Positions 30,928 through 39,974 of a DNA stretch of 41,252 nt are shown in pieces (within the stretch, counting starts at the first letter, position 1; each line of letters starts with the position of its first letter). Position numbers and translations under genes: made by a program. The DNA lies in contig JACZTW010000001.1 of assembly GCA_022573485.1 (NCBI GenBank), forward strand, positions 1 through 41,252, written 5' to 3'. The notes beneath the pieces were generated by a model that saw only the letters and a program-made list of their open reading frames with translations, ran no database searches and was not told the origin of the DNA. Source of the DNA: Planctomycetota bacterium. Lineage in GTDB: Bacteria > Planctomycetota > Phycisphaerae > UBA1845 > CAIVHJ01.

Positions 30928-31971
30928 ATGGGCCAACTGTCAGGAAGACGCATTTGCCTTATCGGCGGAGCCGGATTCGTAGGGCATCATCTCGCGCTGC
31001 GATTGAGGCAGCTTGAGGCCGAGGTCATCGTTTTGGACAGTCTGGGTGTCAACAACTACCACAGCCTGTCGGCCAGTACAGAATCCAATCCGAACGCCGT
31101 TCTGTATTTGAAGATCATCGCGGAGCGGCTGGAGTTGCTGAGAGAATTCGGCATTCCGCTGATCGAAGCGGACGCCCGCGACTACGACTTACTCTGTCGG
31201 CATCTGGCTGACGTAGACGCTGACGCGGTTGTTCATCTGGCTGCCGTCTCGCACGCAGGGCGGTCGAACAAGGATCCGTACTCGACATTCGACCACAGCC
31301 TGCGGACGCTGGAGAACGCGCTGGACAACGCGCGGTCGACCAAGCTGCGCATCCGCCACTTCATCTATCTTTCATCCAGCATGGTCTACGGCCACTTCAA
31401 CGGTCAAACGGTGACCGAAGAGACGCCCTGCGAACCGTTGGGCATCTACGGCGCGCTGAAGTTCGCCGGCGAGAAGCTGGTGATCGCGTACAACCAAGTG
31501 TTCGGCATGAACTACACGATCATTCGTCCGTCCGCGCTGTACGGCGAACGGTGCGTCAGCCGTCGCGTCGGTCAGGTCTTCATCGAGAACGCACTCCGCG
31601 GCGACAGCATCCGGGTCAAAGGAGACGGATCGGACCGCTTGGACTTCACTTATATTGGTGATCTGGTGGAGGGCATCGTCGCTGCACTCACCGATGAGAA
31701 CGCGTACAACCAGATTTTCAATATGACCTTTGGCTGCGGCCGGTCCATTGGTGAACTCGTCGGCTTGCTCCAGGCTCATTTCGGCGACTTGACCGTGCGG
31801 TATGAGCCCAAGGACGATTTGACTCCCGACCGGGGTACGTTGAGTATCGAGAAGGCCCGGCGCTTGATCGGCTACGAGCCGCAGTATGATCTGGAACGAG
31901 GATTTCGGCGGTATTTCGACTGGTACGAGCAGTTCGTGGGTGTCCGCACTAGCCTGGAGGTGTCCGCGTGA
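30928..31971 (+). CDS. NAD-dependent epimerase/dehydratase (extended SDR)
   Basis: 347 residues. GGAGFVGHH (13-21) is the NAD-binding glycine motif; the catalytic set is S149-S151 with Y174 and K178 in YGALK. DPYSTFDHSLRTLENAL and RPSALYGE are sugar-nucleotide epimerase features. It resembles UDP-glucose 4-epimerase-like SDRs rather than the PseB/LegB 4,6-dehydratases, which have a longer, different glycine loop and active site. The start is the ATG at 30928, one base after the previous stop, with GGAG 4 nt ahead. Its stop overlaps the methyltransferase start (GTGA). Confidence 0.92.
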   Translation: MGQLSGRRICLIGGAGFVGHHLALRLRQLEAEVIVLDSLGVNNYHSLSASTESNPNAVLYLKIIAERLELLREFGIPLIEADARDYDLLCRHLADVDADAVVHLAAVSHAGRSNKDPYSTFDHSLRTLENALDNARSTKLRIRHFIYLSSSMVYGHFNGQTVTEETPCEPLGIYGALKFAGEKLVIAYNQVFGMNYTIIRPSALYGERCVSRRVGQVFIENALRGDSIRVKGDGSDRLDFTYIGDLVEGIVAALTDENAYNQIFNMTFGCGRSIGELVGLLQAHFGDLTVRYEPKDDLTPDRGTLSIEKARRLIGYEPQYDLERGFRRYFDWYEQFVGVRTSLEVSA

Positions 31972-32699
31972 GTGAGCAAGCTGCCTCGTATCAGGCGATG
32001 CCATCGCTCAGCCCGTATGTGGGTACGGATCGCTACGACCATCCGAAAGAGGATCACAAATTCATCGCCGAACAATTGCGCCGCTTCGTGGACGTAGATC
32101 GGCCCATGCGGGTTGGCGATCTCGGCTGTGGCAACGGTGAGTTGATCTACTTTCTGAAATCGCAGTTCCCGCACTGGGAGTACTCCGGTTTCGATTACAC
32201 CGAATCGTTTATCGACGCCGCGCTCAGTTTCGAAGGGCTCGCGGGTGTGCGATTCAGAGTTCAGGACTTGTTGGACATTGCAGAGACATTTGAAGGCGTA
32301 CTGTGTACAGGCGTGGCGAACATCTTTCCGGATGTCGGCGAGTTGTTGGACAAGCTGTTGTCCGTCTGCGAGAGTGGCGGTTGGGTGCTTATCGACGGGC
32401 TGTTCAATCGACACCCTGTGGATGTGCGAGTAACCTTCCGTGACAACTCCTTTCCGGAGTCGCAGGGCCTGTGGCGTACTGCGTTCAATCAGCATTCTCG
32501 CGAGTCGATCACTACGATGCTTCGGGGACGTGTGCGGTCTTTTGAATTTGTGGACATGATCATGGACAAGGATTTGCCGTTTGACCCAGCCAAGCCGGCC
32601 GTGAACAGCTTCACGTTTCGCGCGGCGGACGGCCACAACGTACTCACCAACGGCCTGAATCTGATTGTCAATCGCACGCTTCTTGCGATCGAGAAGTAA
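31968..32699 (+). CDS. Class I SAM-dependent methyltransferase
   Basis: 243 residues. The SAM-binding motif I is GDLGCGNGEL at 50-59, followed by the acidic residue of motif II in SGFDYTESF, and motif post-I in VLCTGVANIFPDV. It probably O- or N-methylates a sugar or a terminal residue of the glycan. The start is GTG at 31968, overlapping the SDR stop as GTGA, so the two are translationally coupled. It ends 162 bp before the next gene, the only sizeable gap in the run. Confidence 0.9.
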   Translation: MSEQAASYQAMPSLSPYVGTDRYDHPKEDHKFIAEQLRRFVDVDRPMRVGDLGCGNGELIYFLKSQFPHWEYSGFDYTESFIDAALSFEGLAGVRFRVQDLLDIAETFEGVLCTGVANIFPDVGELLDKLLSVCESGGWVLIDGLFNRHPVDVRVTFRDNSFPESQGLWRTAFNQHSRESITTMLRGRVRSFEFVDMIMDKDLPFDPAKPAVNSFTFRAADGHNVLTNGLNLIVNRTLLAIEK

Positions 32700-32861
32700 C
32701 GCGCGTGAGAATTTTTCTTGCATAACGGGAGCCGAGGCGTTTCCTGTTTGCGGGCGCTGTGTGAGCGCGGCTGCGCTGGCCGAAGTTGGATTTACGCACA
32801 GCCCTGCCGGTGTGTTCATGAAAATGGTGCCTCGGCGAGCGAATGGAGTGCAACGGCCGCA
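32700..32861. other. 162-bp gap in the glycan operon
   Basis: No gene is supported. One frame (32704-32860) reads through with ITGAEAFPVCGRCV and FTHSPAGVFMK, which could be a remnant of a small Cys-containing protein or chance. No hairpin or promoter was recognised. All other junctions in the operon are under 20 bp, so this gap may be an insertion or decay scar. Confidence 0.4.
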
Positions 32862-33602
32862 ATGTCCGAGTTCCTCAAAACCGATGTATGGCTCTCTAAG
32901 ATCCTGGAACGGGACGTTTACAAGTTGATCGTTGATGAATCCTCCATTGATGGTGATCGATTCGTCGAGTGCGAAGGGTTTGCCGCCCTGAAATCGGCCC
33001 GCGCGTTTGCTTATGCCAAAACCGCCGTCGATTTTATGTCAGGAATTCGGAGCCTGACTCGGATGGGTTTCACGCTGGTTGATACGAATGTGCTCTTCAG
33101 CAAGCCGATTGGGCAACCTGATTGCGCGCCCGGCAAGTATGAGATCCAACCGGCCATTGCGGCGCATGAAGACCAAGTGGCCGCTGTTGCCTTCAGCAGC
33201 TTCGAGTTTTCGAGGTTCCACCTTGATCCGTTGATCCCGAATGAGCTTGCCAATCGCGTCAAGGCCGAGTGGACACGCTCCTACTTTCGCGGGCAGCGTG
33301 GAGATCAAATGACGGTCGCGACTCTGGACGGCGTGGTGGCGGGCTTTGTTATGCTGATCGACTGTGACGACGGCACGCGGACCATTGATTTGATCGCCGT
33401 CGATCGGCGACACCGGGGCCGAGGCGTTGCCAGGGGAATGATCTCTCACGTGGAGGCGCATTCTGAAGGCTTCACGCGCATCCGCGTCGGTACGCAACTG
33501 GCCAACATCCCGTCCATCCGGCTGTATGCGCGGTTAGGGTTCGTTATGGATGAGGCACACTACGTGTTTCACCATCATCAGGCGGAAGGTTGCCGGCCAT
33601 GA
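32862..33602 (+). CDS. GNAT-family N-acetyltransferase (sugar-cluster type)
   Basis: 246 residues. The C-terminal GNAT domain has the acetyl-CoA pyrophosphate loop RRHRGRGVARGMI (Q/RxxGxG/A type) and the late NIPSIRLYARLGFV segment. The N-terminal half lacks close motifs but the total length and DGVVAGFVMLIDCDDG layout resemble WecD/FdtC-type enzymes that acetylate an amino sugar nucleotide. The substrate is most likely the amine made by the DegT enzyme (inference). The start is ATG at 32862; the frame is open from 32718 without family similarity. Its stop overlaps the neuB start as ATGA. Confidence 0.82.
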   Translation: MSEFLKTDVWLSKILERDVYKLIVDESSIDGDRFVECEGFAALKSARAFAYAKTAVDFMSGIRSLTRMGFTLVDTNVLFSKPIGQPDCAPGKYEIQPAIAAHEDQVAAVAFSSFEFSRFHLDPLIPNELANRVKAEWTRSYFRGQRGDQMTVATLDGVVAGFVMLIDCDDGTRTIDLIAVDRRHRGRGVARGMISHVEAHSEGFTRIRVGTQLANIPSIRLYARLGFVMDEAHYVFHHHQAEGCRP

Positions 33603-34612
33603 GAATCGCCGACGCTGATTTGAGTGAGCGTGTTCTGATCGTCGCGGAGATCGGCAACAATCACGAGGGCAATTATGCCTTGGCCGAGGAGATGATTGGC
33701 CGGGCTGCCGAAGCTGGCGTCGATGCTGTGAAGTTCCAGACATTCCGAACCGAACACTACGTCAGCCGACGTGACGACGCGCGTTTCGAGCGTCTCAAGT
33801 CGTTCGAGCTGACCCACAGCGAATTCACCAAGCTCGCGGTTGTTGCCCGGCAGGAAGGAGTGATCTTCCTGTCGACGCCGTTCGATCTGGAGAGTGTGCG
33901 GTTTCTCGATGGGCTGGTGCCGGCGTTCAAGATTGCGTCGGGCGACAATACGTTTTATCCATTGCTCGACGCAGTGGCGCGGACGGGCAAGCCGATCATG
34001 CTTTCGACGGGACTGGCCGATACGACCCAAATCAGGCAGGCGAAGGCCGTCATCGAGACCGCCTGGGCTGAGAAGGGCGTCGATCCTGGCCTGGCATTGT
34101 TGCACTGTGTCAGCAGTTATCCCGTGCCGCCGGCGCAGGCCAACCTGGCGTCGATCGGGCAACTTCGTGCGGAGTTCGATTGCACCATCGGGTATTCGGA
34201 TCACACGCTGGGGATTGAGGCCTGCCGCGTCGCCGCGTCGCTGGGGGCCCGGATCATCGAGAAACATTTCACGCTCGACAAAAACCACTCCCAATTCCGC
34301 GACCACCAATTGTCGGCGGACCCCGGAGAGATGGCCGACGTTGTGCAGGCGGTACGCCAGACTGAAACACTGCTCGGATCGGGCGAAAAGTGCCCCCAGG
34401 AGTGCGAGCACTCAGCGGAGCGCACCATGCGGCGGTCGATCGCGGCTGCGCGTGATTTGGCCTGCGGGGCCATCATCACTTGGGAGGACATCACCTGGGT
34501 GCGGCCCGGCGGGGGGCTGCCGCCGGGGAAAGAGCATGTGATATTGGGTAGGAAATTGGCAAAGCCGGTGCGCGGGGGTGATCGCATCACGCTCGAATCA
34601 GTGCAGGAATGA
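33599..34612 (+). CDS. neuB: NeuB-family nonulosonic acid synthase
   Basis: 337 residues. A TIM-barrel synthase that condenses phosphoenolpyruvate with a 6-carbon (N-acetyl-amino) sugar to make a 9-carbon sialic-acid-like acid. Seen: VAEIGNNHEGN (14-24), AVKFQTF, STPFD, KIASGDNTFYPLLD, SSYPVPPAQANL, GYSDHT and EKHFTLDK, then a C-terminal antifreeze-like SAF domain (SIAAARDLACGAIITWEDI). The exact product (neuraminic, legionaminic or pseudaminic type) cannot be read from these motifs. The start is ATG at 33599, coupled to the upstream stop; a TTG three codons earlier is less likely. Confidence 0.93.
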   Translation: MRIADADLSERVLIVAEIGNNHEGNYALAEEMIGRAAEAGVDAVKFQTFRTEHYVSRRDDARFERLKSFELTHSEFTKLAVVARQEGVIFLSTPFDLESVRFLDGLVPAFKIASGDNTFYPLLDAVARTGKPIMLSTGLADTTQIRQAKAVIETAWAEKGVDPGLALLHCVSSYPVPPAQANLASIGQLRAEFDCTIGYSDHTLGIEACRVAASLGARIIEKHFTLDKNHSQFRDHQLSADPGEMADVVQAVRQTETLLGSGEKCPQECEHSAERTMRRSIAAARDLACGAIITWEDITWVRPGGGLPPGKEHVILGRKLAKPVRGGDRITLESVQE

Positions 34613-34621
34613 GCGCGTCGT

Positions 34622-35332
34622 ATGAGGCTGGTGATTCTGACGACGGAGACATTGCACCACTGCTACTTCGTTCGCGAGGTGACGGCGTCGAATCCGGTCG
34701 ATCTTGTCGTCATCGAGCGCGATCACCCGATCGCGCCGTTTGATACGCACCACGCCTTCGAGGATCAGCGTGACGCTTACGAACGGGCGACCTGGTTCGG
34801 CGACGGTCGTGCGTCAATCGAGGAGTTCGCCGAGACGCTGGAAGTCAAATCCGCCAACGATCCCGATGCCATCGATCGCTTGCGGCGGATACGGCCCGAA
34901 GTCATCATCGTGTTTGGCACGGCCAAGCTATCGCGGGCGGTCATCGAGACTTGCTCAAACGGAATTGTCAACCTGCACGGCGGCGATCCAGAGCATTATC
35001 GCGGACTCGATTCGCGTCTGTGGGCGATTTATCACGGCGAGTATGAGCAGTTGATGGTCACGCTTCACCGCTTGAACGATCGTCTGGACGACGGCGAGAT
35101 CGTCGTGCAACGCCCGCTGCCGCTTCGCCGCGGTATGGGGATCCACGAACTCCGCCGCGTCAGCACTGAAGTCTGCGTGGCTGTGGTTCGCACAGCTCTG
35201 GGACAATGGGTCGGTGATGGAGGCTTCACCTCCCGTCCTCAGCGACGGCCGGGCCGGTATTATTCGTTCATGCCGGCAGTGCTCAAGGAATTATGCAGGA
35301 GTAAATTCGAGGCCTATACGCGAGAACTGTGA
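34622..35332 (+). CDS. Formyltransferase-family protein
   Basis: 236 residues with the formyl-transferase fold used by methionyl-tRNA, GART and sugar N-formyltransferases. The active-site pattern is N117-x-H119 in IVNLHGGDPEHYRGLDS, and an Asp in NDRLDDGEIVVQ (D156 or D157). It is shorter than methionyl-tRNA formyltransferases and fits the sugar-formylating group that uses N10-formyl-tetrahydrofolate to cap an amino sugar. It is 9 bp after neuB and immediately before the polysaccharide deacetylase gene. Confidence 0.85.
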   Translation: MRLVILTTETLHHCYFVREVTASNPVDLVVIERDHPIAPFDTHHAFEDQRDAYERATWFGDGRASIEEFAETLEVKSANDPDAIDRLRRIRPEVIIVFGTAKLSRAVIETCSNGIVNLHGGDPEHYRGLDSRLWAIYHGEYEQLMVTLHRLNDRLDDGEIVVQRPLPLRRGMGIHELRRVSTEVCVAVVRTALGQWVGDGGFTSRPQRRPGRYYSFMPAVLKELCRSKFEAYTREL

Positions 35333-36238
35333 ATGGAAGGTGTGGATCGACTCACAACCGACGGATTGGCCATCTTCTTGTTCCACGGCGTGGTTCGGCA
35401 GTCCCGCTATGCAGTGCGCAACTATACCGGCAAGCACATGGAGCGCGATCGATTCTATCGGATCGTCGAGGGGCTCAAGCACGCGGGCAGCGCGCTCTCG
35501 ATGGATGAGGTGGTCGATCATTGCCAGTCCGGCAGGCGGTTCCCGCCGCGTGCATTCGTGGTGACGTTCGACGACGGCTTCGAGAACAACTTCTCGATCG
35601 CGGCCCCGATTCTCAAGGAGTTCTCAGTGCCGGCGACGTTTTACATCACCACTGGTTTCGTCGAGCACAATGCCATGTCCTGGATCGACCGTATCGAGCA
35701 CTGCCTGGAAGAAGTCTCGTCCGGCGTGTTGCAGTTTGGGTGGGATGAGCGGACGCACTCATTTGCAACGGTTGAAGATAAGATCGGCGTGCTCAAGCTC
35801 ATCCGCGATCGAGTGAAGACCGATCCGAAGATCGATTCTGATGAGGTAGTTGAAATGGTATGCGCGCAGTGCGGCGTGGCAGAGGTTTGCCACAGCGCGG
35901 AGCCGATCGATCAAAAAATGAGCTGGGAGCAAGTGGCCCGGTTGGGCGATGACGAACTTTTTACGATCGGCGGGCATTCGCACGGGCACAAGATACTGTC
36001 GTTTCTGTCCGCCGAGGAACTCGAAGCCGAGATTGCGACGAGCATCGACTTGATCCAAGAGAAAATTGGCCTGCGCGTGCGGCATTATTCCTATCCGGAA
36101 GGATTGGAGCACTGTTATTCGAATGAAGTGATCGAAGTGCTGCGCGGCCAGGGCGTCGTCTGTTGCCCGACGGCGGTGGACGGCATCAACGACCCGCAGA
36201 CAGACTTGTTTCGCCTGCGGCGGATCATGATCACGTAG
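35333..36238 (+). CDS. Polysaccharide deacetylase (carbohydrate esterase 4 family)
   Basis: 301 residues. The metal- and substrate-binding motif TFDDGFENN has D80 and D81, and GGHSHGHKIL near 218-227 supplies the metal histidines. An FLFHGV near 16-20 matches the opening of many deacetylases in glycan clusters. It removes an N-acetyl group from a sugar, presumably to expose the amine that the formyltransferase caps (inference from adjacency). No signal peptide is seen, so it probably works on a nucleotide sugar or cytosolic intermediate rather than on a cell-wall polymer. It starts on the base after the formyltransferase stop. Confidence 0.9.
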   Translation: MEGVDRLTTDGLAIFLFHGVVRQSRYAVRNYTGKHMERDRFYRIVEGLKHAGSALSMDEVVDHCQSGRRFPPRAFVVTFDDGFENNFSIAAPILKEFSVPATFYITTGFVEHNAMSWIDRIEHCLEEVSSGVLQFGWDERTHSFATVEDKIGVLKLIRDRVKTDPKIDSDEVVEMVCAQCGVAEVCHSAEPIDQKMSWEQVARLGDDELFTIGGHSHGHKILSFLSAEELEAEIATSIDLIQEKIGLRVRHYSYPEGLEHCYSNEVIEVLRGQGVVCCPTAVDGINDPQTDLFRLRRIMIT

Positions 36239-36256
36239 CGAGGACGGAACCGATCG

Positions 36257-38134
36257 ATGTGCGGAATCGCCGGACATATTGGAACGCGGGCGATCGACGA
36301 GGAGCGGGTCTCGTCTGCGCTGGGGTTGATGAAGAACCGTGGGCCGGATCATCAGGACAGTGTGGCATTCCGGCATGGCGAACTGCACGTCTCGCTGCTG
36401 CACTCGCGCTTGAGCATCATCGATCTGGAGCCGCGATCCAATCAGCCGTTCACGATCGGCGATTGCACGCTGGTCTTCAACGGTGAGATTTACAATTACA
36501 TTGAGTTGCGGCAGCGTTTGCGGGCACGCGGTGTGACGTTCCGGACGGAGTCGGATACGGAGGTGCTGCTGCAATCCTATTTGACCTTCGGCGCGGATTG
36601 CGTGAATGACTTCGAGGGCATGTGGGCCTTCGCGATTTATGATCGGCGGAGCGGCGTGTTGCTGCTGTCGCGGGATCGCTTTGCCGAGAAGCCGCTGTAC
36701 TACGCGCAGACGGGTCGTGGTGTGTTCTTCGGATCGGAAGTCAAGTTCATCCGCGCCCTGATGGGCCGGCGACCGCCGCTGAATCTGCGGCATCTCTCGC
36801 GGTATCTCGTGAACGGATACAAGTCTCTGTACAAGACGTCGGATACATTCTTCGAGGGCGTGTGCGAAGTGCCGTACGCGACCGCGCTGAGCATCGGCGC
36901 GGACCTTGAGCCGCATCAACGCCGCTACTGGAATCCGACCCATCAGCCGGTGGCCATGACGTTGGACGAGGCGGTTGAGGGTTTTCGTGAGCGCCTGTAC
37001 GACAGCGTGCGGCTGCGCCTGCGCGCCGATGTGCCCATGGCGTTTTGCTTGAGCGGCGGGGTCGATTCCGGCGCTCTGGCATCCATAGCTGCCAAGGAAT
37101 TCAACCACAACGTACACGCGTTCTCAATCATCGACGCCGATCCGCGATACGACGAGTCGGCCAACATTCAGGCCACCGTCAACGACCTGTCGTGTGAACA
37201 TGCGACGATCACGATTAAGCGGTCATCCTCGCTCGATGAACTGGAGCACTTGATCCGCTGCCATGACGCGCCGGTCTATACGATTTCGTACTACATCCAC
37301 GCCATGCTCTCACGAGCCATGGCGGAGCGCGGTTTCAAGGTGGCCTTTTCCGGTACGGGTGCCGACGAACTCGTCACCGGCTATTACGATCACTTCAACC
37401 TGCACTTGTACGAGCTGCGCGAGCACGCGGACCATGCTCAGTGGGTGGACGACTGGAACACGCACGTTCGCCCGCTGGTGAGGAATCCGCATCTGCGGAA
37501 TCCGTCGCTGTATATCGAGAATCCAAGCGCCCGGGCGCATGTGTTCATGCACAGTGATCGCTTCGCGGGGTTTCTGAAGCAGGAGTTCCGTGAGTCGTTT
37601 CGTGAAGAGCACTTTTGCGATTCACTGCTGCGCAACCGCATGATGAACGAGCTGTTTCACGAAGTTGTGCCCGCCATTCTGCACGAAGATGACCTCAACT
37701 CGATGCGCTATTCGATCGAGAACCGTAGTCCGTATCTGGACTCCAGGCTGTTCGAGTTCGCCTATTCGATCCCGCCTGAACACTTGATCCGCGACGGGTT
37801 TGCCAAATACGTGCTCCGCGAGGCCGTCAAAGGCACTTTGAATGAGCAGGTGCGAACGGACCGCCGTAAGGTCGGCTTCAATGCGTCGATCGGCTCGCTG
37901 TTTGATTTTCGCTCGCCGAACGTGCGCGAACGGATTCTCGAGGACGGGCCAGTCTATGAACTGTTGCATCAGTCGAAGGTGGCCTCGCTGCTCGATCAGG
38001 ACCGATGGACCAATAGTGAGAGCAAGTTTCTGTTCAACATCGTATGCGCAAGGCTGTTCCTGGACATCGAGGACGAGCAGCCGATACAGCCCACTGCGTC
38101 TATGGAGCAGTCGTTCGTCGGCACAGCCACGTGA
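36257..38134 (+). CDS. Asparagine synthetase (glutamine-hydrolysing)-like amidotransferase
   Basis: 625 residues. The N-terminal Ntn glutaminase has Cys2 as nucleophile (MCGIAGHIG) and NGEIYNY at 75-81; the C-terminal PP-loop ATPase has SGGVDSG at 266-272 and the late SGTGADELVTGYY. Length and order match AsnB. In glycan clusters AsnB-like proteins often amidate a uronic or other carboxyl sugar rather than aspartate; with the NeuB and N-acetyl sugar amidotransferase genes close by, this is a plausible amide donor for the glycan. The start is ATG at 36257, required for Cys2. Confidence 0.93.
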   Translation: MCGIAGHIGTRAIDEERVSSALGLMKNRGPDHQDSVAFRHGELHVSLLHSRLSIIDLEPRSNQPFTIGDCTLVFNGEIYNYIELRQRLRARGVTFRTESDTEVLLQSYLTFGADCVNDFEGMWAFAIYDRRSGVLLLSRDRFAEKPLYYAQTGRGVFFGSEVKFIRALMGRRPPLNLRHLSRYLVNGYKSLYKTSDTFFEGVCEVPYATALSIGADLEPHQRRYWNPTHQPVAMTLDEAVEGFRERLYDSVRLRLRADVPMAFCLSGGVDSGALASIAAKEFNHNVHAFSIIDADPRYDESANIQATVNDLSCEHATITIKRSSSLDELEHLIRCHDAPVYTISYYIHAMLSRAMAERGFKVAFSGTGADELVTGYYDHFNLHLYELREHADHAQWVDDWNTHVRPLVRNPHLRNPSLYIENPSARAHVFMHSDRFAGFLKQEFRESFREEHFCDSLLRNRMMNELFHEVVPAILHEDDLNSMRYSIENRSPYLDSRLFEFAYSIPPEHLIRDGFAKYVLREAVKGTLNEQVRTDRRKVGFNASIGSLFDFRSPNVRERILEDGPVYELLHQSKVASLLDQDRWTNSESKFLFNIVCARLFLDIEDEQPIQPTASMEQSFVGTAT

Positions 38135-38141
38135 AGTAGCT

Positions 38142-38741
38142 ATGTGGAACTGGATTCGCACACTGTATTGGAGGCTGAAGCTGCGGACGTGCGGCGCGCG
38201 GGTTGGCAGGAAGTTTCGCGTTCGGGGGCCGCTTGAGGTCTTGCTTCGCGACGGTGCTTCGTGGCGCAATATCACCATTGGTGACGATGTGACGCTCGGC
38301 GGCAGGACTTACATTCGCCTGCGAAAGAATGGGCGGATTGCGATCGGCAATGGAGTGAGCACTGGTTCAGAGGTGTGGTTCGTGGGCGCCAACGACGCAG
38401 AATTGGCTGTGGGCGATGCGACGACCATCGGCAGCTATTGCATTCTGAACGGCGGCCATGGGCTGCGGCTCGGGGCCCATTGTATTCTCGCGGCGTTTGC
38501 GTACTTCAACAGCTCGGATCACGCCTTCGTCCGGGGCGATTTGATTCAACGGCAGGGCTTTGTCGGCGCGCCGATCGAAGTGGGTGATGACGTGTGGATC
38601 GGCGGGCATGTGTACGTTGGCAAAGGCGTGACCATCGGGCGGGGGAGCGTGATCGGTGCGGGTGCGGTTGTGGTGCGGGACATTCCAGAGTACAAAGTGG
38701 CGGTGGGTAATCCCGCGCGAGTTGTGAAAAATCGAGAGTGA
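38142..38741 (+). CDS. Left-handed beta-helix (hexapeptide) acyltransferase
   Basis: 199 residues built of hexapeptide turns (ITIGDDVTLGG, IAIGNGVSTGS, LAVGDATTIGS, IEVGDDVWIGG, VTIGRGSVIGAG), the fold of acetyl-CoA-dependent sugar O- or N-acetyltransferases of the LbetaH type. The segment SSDHAFV carries a His that is a candidate catalytic residue, and WIGGHVYVGKGV is the usual coil before the C-terminal cap VAVGNPARVV. The start is ATG at 38142; longer readings overlap the preceding gene. 7 bp separate it from the preceding gene and 6 bp from the next. Confidence 0.9.
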   Translation: MWNWIRTLYWRLKLRTCGARVGRKFRVRGPLEVLLRDGASWRNITIGDDVTLGGRTYIRLRKNGRIAIGNGVSTGSEVWFVGANDAELAVGDATTIGSYCILNGGHGLRLGAHCILAAFAYFNSSDHAFVRGDLIQRQGFVGAPIEVGDDVWIGGHVYVGKGVTIGRGSVIGAGAVVVRDIPEYKVAVGNPARVVKNRE

Positions 38742-38747
38742 TCCACG

Positions 38748-39887
38748 ATGAAGAAGCTGACCTACTGCACAAAATGCGTCATGCCGGACTCCAAGCCGTT
38801 TCTGACTTTCGATGCCGACGGTGTGTGTGCTGCCTGCCAGGCTCACGAGACCAAACAGGCGCACCTCAACGGCATCGACTGGACTGCGCGCCGGCGCCAG
38901 CTTGACGAGTTAGTCGAACAGGCCAAGGAAAGGAAGGCACCGTTCTACGACGTGCTCGTGCCGGTGAGCGGCGGCAAGGACAGCATCTTTCAAGTCCACA
39001 TTGCCATGAAGTATGGCCTGCGCGTTTTGGCGGTGAACGTGGACTACGGCATCAAGACCGAGATCGGCCGTCAGAATCTCGAGTTGATTCCGAAGATGGG
39101 GGCTTCGCTGATCATCATCAGGCCAGAGCAAAAGTTCCACACTCAAATGATCCGCCTCGGCTTCGAGGACTACGGCGACCCGGACCTGATGAGTCACGGG
39201 CTGCTGTTCGCCTATCCATTGTGGACGGCGGTCCAGTTTCAAGTGCCGCTGGTGTTCGAGGGCGAAAACTCGGCCTTCGAGTACGGCGGGGACGAAGCCT
39301 CACGGCGGAAATTCCACATCGATCGCGCGTGGTTCCTCAAGCATGTTATGACCAAAGGCATCACCGTCCAGGACATCTGTGCGAAGTACGATATCCCCGA
39401 GCGCGTTTTGAAGGTCTACGATTTTCCGGAAGCGGAACTCGCTGCCGCGAATATCGAAGCTGTTTTCCTGAGCAGCTTCTTTCCGTGGGATTCGGAGACG
39501 CACCTGGAGATCGCCAGGGAATACGGGTTTCAATCGCTGCGCGAGCCGCGCGAAGGCACATTCCGCGATTACGTGGGCATCGACGAGAAAATCAACCGCA
39601 TTCATCAATACATGAAGGTGCTCAAATTCGGCTACGGCAGGGCGACCGACCACGCCTGCGAAGAGATTCGCAGTGGGCGAATGACGCGCGCGGAAGCGAT
39701 CACAATCGTCCGCAGCCATGATCGCCGGGATCTTTCGGATTATTATGTGGATGATTTCGTTGATTTGCTGCGCTGTTCCAAAGAGCAGTTCTGGGCGGTG
39801 ATGGACAAGTATCGTAACGGGGAGATTTGGGGGGAAGTGGACGGGCGGTGGCAGTTGGACGATTCGGCGCTGGATGAATCGCTATGA
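38748..39887 (+). CDS. N-acetyl sugar amidotransferase (PseA/WbpG type)
   Basis: 379 residues. N-terminal cysteines C7, C10, C27 and C30 (YCTKCVMPD, VCAAC) form a zinc site, followed by the ATP-pyrophosphatase loop VSGGKDS at 73-79. This matches the N-acetyl sugar amidotransferase family (PseA in campylobacters, WbpG in pseudomonads), which converts an N-acetyl group into an acetamidino group on a nonulosonic or related sugar with ammonia or glutamine as nitrogen source. It is the last gene of the operon proper and supports a nonulosonic acid pathway with amidine decoration. Confidence 0.92.
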   Translation: MKKLTYCTKCVMPDSKPFLTFDADGVCAACQAHETKQAHLNGIDWTARRRQLDELVEQAKERKAPFYDVLVPVSGGKDSIFQVHIAMKYGLRVLAVNVDYGIKTEIGRQNLELIPKMGASLIIIRPEQKFHTQMIRLGFEDYGDPDLMSHGLLFAYPLWTAVQFQVPLVFEGENSAFEYGGDEASRRKFHIDRAWFLKHVMTKGITVQDICAKYDIPERVLKVYDFPEAELAAANIEAVFLSSFFPWDSETHLEIAREYGFQSLREPREGTFRDYVGIDEKINRIHQYMKVLKFGYGRATDHACEEIRSGRMTRAEAITIVRSHDRRDLSDYYVDDFVDLLRCSKEQFWAVMDKYRNGEIWGEVDGRWQLDDSALDESL

Positions 39888-39974
39888 TGCTGAGTCTCCA
39901 GGGAGTCGGGCGGTCGGATGGAATGTTGTGTTGCTAAAACAACTCGTGGCCATACGCCGACCGTCTTCGGTAGG

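Noticed and set aside
35759..37117. 452-codon open frame antisense to the deacetylase and asparagine-synthetase-like genes
   Set aside because: It spans two genes with clear motifs and has no family signature of its own. Similar shadows at 11175-12332 and 28553-29947 were dropped for the same reason.
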